A model generated the notes under the pieces. It worked only from the letters and a program-made list of their open reading frames with translations, was not told the origin of the DNA and did not search any database. Shown one piece after another: positions 58,784 to 64,000 of a DNA stretch of 64,000 bases. Source of the DNA: Geoalkalibacter halelectricus (GTDB lineage Bacteria > Desulfobacterota > Desulfuromonadia > Desulfuromonadales > Geoalkalibacteraceae); NCBI RefSeq assembly GCF_025263685.1, contig NZ_CP092109.1, positions 2,605,001 through 2,669,000 of the forward strand, read 5' to 3'. The position numbers were made by a program, and so were the translations under genes. Numbering within the stretch: position 1 is the first letter of the stretch; each line of letters opens with the position of its first letter.

Positions 58784-58818
58784 AAAAACACAAGCCTATT
58801 GGGGCCTGTGTTTTTTTT
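58784..58818 (+). terminator. Intrinsic terminator or cold-shock leader hairpin
   Basis: AACACAAGCC pairs with GGCCTGTGTT (one mismatch) and is followed by eight T and a second T-run. It could end transcription from the small peptide gene, or lie in the leader of the cold-shock gene. Confidence 0.65.
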
Positions 58819-58884
58819 GTTTTTTGGATCAATCAGGATTTGCACGACAAAAAGACACCCAAAAAAGGGTACATGGAGAAAAAA

Positions 58885-59085
58885 ATGGCTGAAGGTACCG
58901 TGAAATGGTTCAACGACGCAAAGGGTTTTGGCTTTATCGAGCAGGATAACGGACCCGATGTGTTCGTGCATTTTTCTGAAATTCAAGGCGACGGCTTCAA
59001 GTCTCTCGCCGAGGGGGATCGCGTGAGCTTTCAGGTGACTCAAGGCCAAAAAGGCCCCCAGTCAGCCGGCGTGCGCAAAATTTAA
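58885..59085 (+). CDS. Cold-shock protein (CspA family)
   Basis: A 66-aa nucleic-acid chaperone with one OB fold: [21 protein letters not shown] contains RNP1 (KGFGFI) and DVFVHFSEI contains RNP2. The start at 58885 follows GGAGAAAAAA; two upstream in-frame ATGs at 58840 and 58873 would add residues not found in the family. A strong terminator follows. It is a single-gene unit. Confidence 0.95.
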   Translation: MAEGTVKWFNDAKGFGFIEQDNGPDVFVHFSEIQGDGFKSLAEGDRVSFQVTQGQKGPQSAGVRKI

Positions 59086-59107
59086 AGAAAATTTGACGTT
59101 AAATGCC

Positions 59108-59139
59108 GAAAGCCCCGCGAATTCTCGTGGGGCTTTTTT
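59108..59139 (+). terminator. Intrinsic terminator after the cold-shock gene
   Basis: AAAGCCCCGCGA pairs with TCGTGGGGCTTT and is followed by seven T, 22 bases past the stop codon. Confidence 0.9.
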
Positions 59140-59187
59140 TGTGCGCCAGGGATGGCGCGGGGTGCGCATTCAGAAAAGGATGGATTG

Positions 59188-59316
59188 ATGGCTCGAAAAC
59201 CCAACTATGGATTTGAAAAGCGCCAGAAGGAACTCGCCAAAAAAGCCAAAAAGGAAGAGAAGAAGCAGCGCCGGCAAGATGAAAAAGCGCAGGATGTCCA
59301 AGAAGAGCAGGATTAG
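59188..59316 (+). CDS. 42-aa lysine/glutamate-rich small protein
   Basis: ATG at 59188 follows AAAAGGATGGATTG. The protein begins MARKPNYGFEKRQKELAKK and continues as a highly charged helix (KKEEKKQRRQDEKAQDVQEEQD). Small proteins with this MARKPNYGFEKRQKE start recur in proteobacteria, often near cold-shock genes; function is unknown. It is a credible gene in spite of its size. Confidence 0.65.
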   Translation: MARKPNYGFEKRQKELAKKAKKEEKKQRRQDEKAQDVQEEQD

Positions 59317-59418
59317 CGGGTGTATGATTTGGGTCGGCCCTGACAACCCATTGAAAAAAGTGAGAAAATAATTCGGCGGCGCTGCAAGGGGAGGGTGGGC
59401 CGAATTTCTCGCAATCAT

Positions 59419-60369
59419 TCACTCGGAGGGAATTCGAACCAGGCAGGCGACGGCGTTTTTTCCCTGTGAGGTACTGATTCTGCTGAAAGTCAGCTCTTTC
59501 GCATCGGCGTCGCCTGGGTTGCGTTTAATACCCAGGGAGTCGACGATCAGGTGCAGAGGGTCGGACCAGAGGTGCTTCTGAGGTGTGCCGAGGACCTCGA
59601 CAAGCAGATTGAAATGTTTCTGATCGGCTTTGGTTTCGCAACCGAGTTTGGCAAGTTCGTTGCGGATCTCATTGATCTCCCTGCCCAATTCAGCGGTGTT
59701 GACCGGCGGCGAGAGAGTTGCGGCCACGAAGCCTCCTTTGGCGCGCTCCAAAACCCTCGCCTTGGATTGCAGCAGGGTGTGACGGCGCTCCAGACCGGCG
59801 CGTTTGTCACGTTGCCGGGTGATGAGATTTAGAGCGATTTGCAGTAACTGGTCATAGGCGCGCCGCCGCAGAAGACAAAGAGTTTCCTGGGCATCGCGAG
59901 TCACATCAAGCAGTCGGTGGTTGCGGAAATTGGCGGCAACCTGCGGCACATTGCTGGTGACGATGTTACCCAGAGATTCGGTTCCGAAGGTGGATTTTTC
60001 CTCGTAATCCATGACCAAAAGCGCGTGGATTGAGCCGGTAGCGGCAGTTTTTGCGGCCCTCAACCTCTTCACATTCGGATCATCACGAAGGACTCGGCTC
60101 AGGTGCTCGGCCGAGGGAAACAGCAGCTTAAGGCGAAAATCGCGGGAGAAGCCGACGCCGTCCATCTGGAGCGGTTCGCCGAGGCTTTCCACCAGGGCTG
60201 TGACGTGTTCCAGGGATTTAACTACGGCAGGCTTGAGCTTTTTTCGATAGCCGCTGACGCCCTTCAGGCAAGGGTCGGTGTCTTCCATGGCGCGCTCGGT
60301 GGCGTCCTCCACCAAGGATTTAGTGTAAGGACCGGTATTTTTCTGGCGAAAAATGGATCGAAACAGCAT
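59419..60369 (-). CDS. Protein of unknown function, 316 aa
   Basis: A soluble, basic-to-neutral protein with no signal peptide or membrane helix. Residues about 165-265 are rich in charged helices (LITRQRDKRAGLERRHTLLQSKARVLERAKGG; ELGREINEIRNELAKLGCETKADQKHFNLLVEVLG), suggesting a coiled coil. No family was recognised. The ATG at 60369 follows AGGAAGAGAACAG. A perfect TTGACA lies about 85 bases upstream. It is a single gene, convergent with the small charged protein. Confidence 0.7.
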   Translation of the reverse strand: MLFRSIFRQKNTGPYTKSLVEDATERAMEDTDPCLKGVSGYRKKLKPAVVKSLEHVTALVESLGEPLQMDGVGFSRDFRLKLLFPSAEHLSRVLRDDPNVKRLRAAKTAATGSIHALLVMDYEEKSTFGTESLGNIVTSNVPQVAANFRNHRLLDVTRDAQETLCLLRRRAYDQLLQIALNLITRQRDKRAGLERRHTLLQSKARVLERAKGGFVAATLSPPVNTAELGREINEIRNELAKLGCETKADQKHFNLLVEVLGTPQKHLWSDPLHLIVDSLGIKRNPGDADAKELTFSRISTSQGKNAVACLVRIPSE

Positions 60370-60673
60370 CTGTTCTCTTCCTCTGCTTCTTGGCGCGAAG
60401 ATTTTGTCGGCGAAGTCTGCTAATTGAATTTTTGTAATTTTTCTGTCTCTATGTCAATCTAAAAAGAAGCCTCGGGACGCTATTTCCTCGGTCGCGGGCG
60501 GAGCGCCCGGTGATAAACTGGGCTTATCTCTCGTGAATCGTTCACGGGGGCTAAGCACCGGGACACAATGGCTCCAAATAATCGATGAGCCTCGCAATTC
60601 GTCCGCTTGTGGGTATTCTAGCTATATAGGGCAAGCGTAGGGTAAACCACCATGCCGACGGGGGAGAGGTGTT
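60370..60673. other. 304-base divergent intergenic region
   Basis: No gene is seen. It carries the candidate promoter for the 316-aa gene, a CGTGAATCGTTCACG palindrome near 60533-60547, and an AT block TAGCTATATAGG before the plus-strand operon. Confidence 0.4.
60431..60457 (-). promoter_or_regulatory. Possible sigma-70 promoter of the 316-aa gene
   Basis: On the minus strand a perfect TTGACA (60457-60452) is followed after 15 bases by TACAAA (60436-60431). The -10 box is poor and the spacer short. Confidence 0.3.
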
Positions 60674-61093
60674 ATGAGCGATCAAAACAGCATAAACCTG
60701 GAGTGGGTCTGTGGGGAAGGCGTGGCCAAGGATTATGCGGCACGCGTCAGTAGCGACGGCGGGCAGGTCGTGGATTCCGTCCCCTTTGTGCCGCCCCCTG
60801 AGGAGGCGGATCTTTACAGCGATGCCCAATTTGACCCGCTGGTGATTGTCGGCGCCGTTCTGGCTTCGGGGATGGTGCTGCGTTACGTGAGAGAGTTGGT
60901 TCTGGATCTCAAGGGCAGAGAGATCGCCATCCTGGATTTTTCCGGAAAGAAACCGCAAGTCCGGGTCGTTCCCGTGGGAAAGGCTTCCCAGATCATAATG
61001 AAAAGTCCGGACGGAACCATAGAGCGCTTTTCTCCGTCCGAAATCGACAAGATCGAACAAAACCTGGCCGCACTGCTTTCGCCTGCGAAGTAG
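60674..61093 (+). CDS. Small membrane protein, possible effector-associated component
   Basis: A 139-aa protein: an acidic/polar N-terminus, one membrane helix (FDPLVIVGAVLASGMVLRYV, about 54-73), and a small beta-rich C-terminal part (REIAILDFSGKKPQVRVVPVGKASQIIMKSPDGTIERFSPSEIDKI). The helix plus compact basic-to-beta tail is reminiscent of effector-associated constant components of bacterial conflict operons, but similarity was not tested. The ATG follows GGGGGAGAGGTGTT. It is followed at 16 bases by the HEXXH gene. Confidence 0.65.
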   Translation: MSDQNSINLEWVCGEGVAKDYAARVSSDGGQVVDSVPFVPPPEEADLYSDAQFDPLVIVGAVLASGMVLRYVRELVLDLKGREIAILDFSGKKPQVRVVPVGKASQIIMKSPDGTIERFSPSEIDKIEQNLAALLSPAK

Positions 61094-61109
61094 TTTGTGA
61101 GGAGTTCTT

Positions 61110-62333
61110 ATGGGCGGCATTCGGCGTTCGACCAGCGTGAATCGCTATGTGCCCGTATCCATGATTGTCGATGTGGGAGAAGCCTGGACTCCGCCCAATC
61201 CCTATTCGCTCGCCGGTCCCAAGGATTGGCGCCCGCCTCTCTCACGCGTGATCTTCCATGAAACAATCCATTACTGGCAATACATCGGGCACACGCACTT
61301 AATCCGCCTGGTCGAGGAGGATTGGGGGCGCTTGAGGCATTTTGACAAAACCCGTGAAATATTGCCGCCGGGCGCATTGCGGCGGGGCTTTTCCCAACGC
61401 AAACCCGAGATCGGATTCAGCACCCAGGATCTGGTTGAAGCCCATGCGCGGTTCTGGGATGTGCAGGCTCTCGGACCGCCGCTGCTCATTGAGCTTGAAT
61501 TGGACGCGCCCAACCGTGATGTCGGCGAGATTTTGACCCGCGCGCACTATGAGCGGCTTAAGGCGGAGGGAAAGATCTGGCACCACTATGACCAGGATGG
61601 ACAGGGCGTGGGCTATTCGAGCCTGAGTTTTGATTTGGCCATGCGGCTTGCCGCCGGCCGCTACGCCTTGCCCTATCTTGAACTGCTCGAAAAAACCAAT
61701 GATCTGATCGCTGCGGCCTTGTTTCCGCTCTGTGTCCACTTTGCGCTTCACAGCCGGGAACCGGCGGATTTTTACCTTGCCCTGGTCGCGCGGCTTGCGG
61801 GGCAGGTCGGCCTGGAGCGAGGGCGGGCCATCGAACAGGCCTGGCGGGCATTGTACGTTGATGTGTGGCGGGAGGCGGAACTGTTGCATTGTGAACTCTA
61901 TGGGTGCGAGTTTTTCACGGGTCAGGCAGAGATTCACGAAAGCCTGTTGTATCAGGAACATCCTGGTTACAGGATGGCTCACACCATGCTTGCTCTGGCT
62001 TGTGACCACATTCAAAAAAACCGTCCGCCGCAGTTTCTCGTCGGCCCCGTGGAAATGCCCGCGGCAATGCGGGCGTTGTGGACCCTGGACTATTTGCTCG
62101 GGTGCTGCGGCATGACCGTGAGCAGATCTCCCGATCTGTTGGCATTCACTGCGCCGCCGGTGATTCGTTTTGCGGAGGGCCGGAGTTGGAAGATCGGAGA
62201 GATCTTCGACCAGTTGCCGTATCAATCATCAGCGCCCTGCACGGTCGCTCAGCCACCGCCGCGTGCCGGACTTGCTCAGGCTCTCCTCGAGGTGGACGAG
62301 AAATGGAACGAGATGCTTCTGGCAGGTCTGTGA
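61110..62333 (+). CDS. Unknown protein with HEXXH zinc-protease motif
   Basis: A 407-aa soluble protein with an HETIH sequence (H50, E51, H54) inside FHETIHYWQYIGHTH and a later LVEAHARFWD helix that could give a glutamate third ligand as in gluzincins. The C-terminal part has a Cys-rich stretch (LLHCELYGCEF; LGCCGMTVS) and no signal peptide. No known peptidase family was recognised. The ATG follows TGAGGAGTTCTT. With the preceding membrane protein it forms a two-gene operon. Confidence 0.65.
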   Translation: MGGIRRSTSVNRYVPVSMIVDVGEAWTPPNPYSLAGPKDWRPPLSRVIFHETIHYWQYIGHTHLIRLVEEDWGRLRHFDKTREILPPGALRRGFSQRKPEIGFSTQDLVEAHARFWDVQALGPPLLIELELDAPNRDVGEILTRAHYERLKAEGKIWHHYDQDGQGVGYSSLSFDLAMRLAAGRYALPYLELLEKTNDLIAAALFPLCVHFALHSREPADFYLALVARLAGQVGLERGRAIEQAWRALYVDVWREAELLHCELYGCEFFTGQAEIHESLLYQEHPGYRMAHTMLALACDHIQKNRPPQFLVGPVEMPAAMRALWTLDYLLGCCGMTVSRSPDLLAFTAPPVIRFAEGRSWKIGEIFDQLPYQSSAPCTVAQPPPRAGLAQALLEVDEKWNEMLLAGL

Positions 62334-62369
62334 CGCCGCGGCAAAGAATGAAACACGACAGGAAGAGCT

Positions 62370-62729
62370 ATGAAGCCAAAATTCACCGCCGGGCGAAACA
62401 TCGCCATCAAAATCCCGCCTCACGAATACGCCGCGACGGTCCATTTTTATGCCGATATTCTCGGCCTCGCACGCATTTCCGAGTTTGCGCCGGATATCGT
62501 GTTCGATTTCAACGGCAAGAACCTCTGGCTCGACAAGGTCGACGGGCTGAGCCAGGCCGAAACCTGGCTTGAAGTGTGCGCGGACGACCTCTCGGCGGCT
62601 GCCGGGTACCTTGATGCCCAGGGAGTTGTTCGGCGCGATGAAATCGAAAAGCTGCCCGAGGGTTTCGAGGGATTCTGGATCACCAACGCCGCCGGAATAA
62701 TCCACCTGGTGTCCCGGCAGAGAGATTAA
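62370..62729 (+). CDS. VOC (glyoxalase/bleomycin resistance) family protein
   Basis: A 119-aa single VOC module: NIAIKIPPHEYAATVHFYADILGL, DFNGKNLWLDKVDGLSQAETWLEVCADDLSAAAGYLDAQG and GFWITNAAGIIHLVSR. VOC dimers bind a metal; the usual N-terminal His is replaced here by a less clear residue, so activity is uncertain. The ATG follows ACAGGAAGAGCT, 36 bases after the HEXXH gene, so it may share its transcript. Confidence 0.8.
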   Translation: MKPKFTAGRNIAIKIPPHEYAATVHFYADILGLARISEFAPDIVFDFNGKNLWLDKVDGLSQAETWLEVCADDLSAAAGYLDAQGVVRRDEIEKLPEGFEGFWITNAAGIIHLVSRQRD

Positions 62730-62744
62730 AGGCAAAAGGCGGAG

Positions 62745-64000
62745 TCAATTCGGCGCCGCGACGGAGCCGTCATAAAAGACCTCGCATTCCACTCCGGGAA
62801 ACAGGGTCAACCCCCTTTTGAGCAATTCCAGCGCCGGTCGGGCGAGGGTGGTGAGAAAATGGGGTTTTCGCATCTCGGGTTCATCAAAGGTGCCGACGAT
62901 TTTTTGCTCCACGATGGCACAGCCTTCGGCGTCGACGAGGGCCACGGTCAGATCGTCGAATCGCTCATGGGCGAGATCAACGCCACCCTGTAGAGCCACG
63001 CGGTATTGGGAGGTCGCCATGGCGACATCCTTTGCCCGAGTGACACCTTCTTCAACCTCCCATTCCGAAACCAGGGTCCGAATCGCGGTACTGCCTTCCG
63101 TGCGGTAGAAAATACTGGCGAATTCATACCCCTTGGTCACCACCATCCCGAACGGACCGACAAAGAATAAGGCGCCCAAATCCACGAGATTGAAGGACTG
63201 GACCGCTTCAAACTGGGCGAATTCCCGATCCAGATCCGTGCCGTGAAGGGTCAGATCCGTGCCGCGCAGGGAGATTTGACCTTCCAGGGAGCGCCTGAGG
63301 GCGTCGCGGGTATCGCCCTGGGCAGAGAGCGTCGCGCTGAAGTCCATGCGCCCCTCGGCGACTTGTTCCGAGGCGAGGGTTTGAAAAAACCGGTCGACGT
63401 CGAATTGCGGCAGAGAGAATTCTGCCTGAAAACGCGGGACTGCGCCGGTGAAATCCCCTTGCAGGCTGCCGGTGCCTTGACTGCCGAAGGCTTGCACGGT
63501 GAATTCCGTGATATCCAATGTCGCGCCATCCGCAACAAGGGCGCCGCTGAGGTCCGCTACGCCGAAGTCGTCATGACGGAATTCGGCGCAGGCGAGATCG
63601 GCGGTGAAGGACGGGTATCTGCGCGGATCGCTGGAATTTTCGACGGCGGGAAGGTGCAGATCGCGCAGGTTCAGGTTGCAATCAACGGCCTCAAGAGTTT
63701 GGCCGAGTTTTTTGTCGGTGAAAATAAGGCTGCCCTCCGAGACGGTGAGTTTTGCCAAGGTCAGGGCCGGTTGGTGCTCCTGCGCATCCCGAGGGTCCGT
63801 GAAAGGAAACTTGCCCTCCTGGTCGCGCTCAAAGGCAATTTGGGGCTGGACCAGCACGACTTCCTTGATCCGGATTTTTCCTTGCAGCAAGGGGCCAAGC
63901 GCCACCGCGACCCTGGCTTTTTTGACCGAAGCGATCTCGGCATCTTCATCATCGAGGTGGGCATCCTCAAGGGTGAGAACCAGGGGGGAGAAGATGGTGA
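62745..64000 (-). CDS. AsmA-like protein, 5' end off the window
   Basis: At least 418 residues of an AsmA-family protein, cut by the right edge. The visible N-terminal part shows the typical LTLEDAHLDDEDAEIASVKKARV and GPLLQGKIRIKEVVLVQPQIAFERDQEGKFPF pattern, then repeating beta segments (LTLAKLTVSEGSLIFTDKKLG; SLQGDFTGAVPRFQAEFSLPQFDVDRFF). AsmA-like proteins are anchored in the inner membrane and act in outer-membrane lipid homeostasis. It converges on the VOC gene. Confidence 0.8.
   Translation of the reverse strand, partial: TIFSPLVLTLEDAHLDDEDAEIASVKKARVAVALGPLLQGKIRIKEVVLVQPQIAFERDQEGKFPFTDPRDAQEHQPALTLAKLTVSEGSLIFTDKKLGQTLEAVDCNLNLRDLHLPAVENSSDPRRYPSFTADLACAEFRHDDFGVADLSGALVADGATLDITEFTVQAFGSQGTGSLQGDFTGAVPRFQAEFSLPQFDVDRFFQTLASEQVAEGRMDFSATLSAQGDTRDALRRSLEGQISLRGTDLTLHGTDLDREFAQFEAVQSFNLVDLGALFFVGPFGMVVTKGYEFASIFYRTEGSTAIRTLVSEWEVEEGVTRAKDVAMATSQYRVALQGGVDLAHERFDDLTVALVDAEGCAIVEQKIVGTFDEPEMRKPHFLTTLARPALELLKRGLTLFPGVECEVFYDGSVAAPN

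Overview
The window looks like a GC-rich chromosome segment of a Desulfuromonadia-type (Geobacter/Desulfuromonas/Geoalkalibacter-like) deltaproteobacterium. This is an inference from family content: a polar-type flagellar locus with FlhF/FlhG, a CsrA-FliW pair, a sigma-54 activator, a very large multihaem c-type cytochrome with many CXXCH motifs, and TTG/GTG starts. No species can be named from the sequence alone.

Layout. (1) 1-1347, minus: radA, cut by the left edge. (2) 1619-34072, minus: a flagellar super-cluster of about 32 kb. Terminators and promoters divide it into three transcription units. Unit I (34072 to 23158) is flgB-flgC-fliE-fliF-fliG-fliH-fliI-fliJ-motE-like-fliK-flgD-flagellar operon protein-flgE and ends in an intrinsic terminator. 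Unit II (22768 to 5632) is motA-motB-fliL-fliM-fliN-fliO-fliP-fliQ-fliR-flhB-flhA-flhF-flhG-fliA-DUF2802-like-flgF-flgG-flgA-flgH-flgI-flgJ; it has a consensus sigma-54 promoter before motA and a terminator after flgJ. Unit III (5421 to 1619) is flgM-flgN-flgK-flgL-csrA-fliW, with a sigma-28-like promoter before flgM. Filament genes fliC, fliD and fliS are not in the window. (3) 34147-36576, minus: a periplasmic beta-domain plus TPR protein. (4) 36901-46942, plus: a chemotaxis cluster, cheA-cheR-cheB-cheD-HDOD-receiver-cheX-cheY-cheX-like-cheX-like-tandem CheX-like/pseudo-receiver fusion. It has no cheW, cheZ or chemoreceptor gene. (5) 47011-48522, minus: an NtrC-type sigma-54 activator, probably the flagellar master regulator. 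(6) 48670-51991: tRNA-Ser(CGA), tadA, a candidate structured RNA, a DUF362 protein and a GltD-like Fe-S flavoprotein. (7) 52084 to about 56190: remains of an integrative element, with a tRNA-Arg 3' half as attachment scar, two tiny membrane proteins, an XRE regulator, a tyrosine integrase, three 234-bp tandem repeats, a small unknown protein and a broken radC. (8) 56365-57985, minus: a 24-haem cytochrome with a one-base frameshift in a G9 tract. (9) 58538-64000: a 31-aa membrane peptide, a cold-shock protein, a 42-aa lysine-rich protein, an unknown 316-aa protein, a two-gene operon (small membrane protein plus HEXXH protein), a VOC protein and a partial AsmA-like protein.

How the parts fit. 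The activator (47011-48522) with sigma-54 would switch on the motA operon, which makes motor, export gate, FlhF/FlhG placement proteins and FliA. FliA then drives the late unit beginning with flgM, its own anti-sigma factor. CsrA and its antagonist FliW close the loop after transcription. The chemotaxis cluster supplies CheA, CheY, the adaptation enzymes and an unusually rich set of five CheX/CheC-type phosphatase domains.

Most interesting items: the 24-haem cytochrome whose 12 His-His dyads exactly match its 24 haems, with a G9 slippage site; CheA with a seven-cysteine insert inside its first Hpt domain; the phosphatase-domain array with a tandem fusion; the 234-bp tandem repeats beside the integrase; and the structured RNA candidate at 49411-49571.
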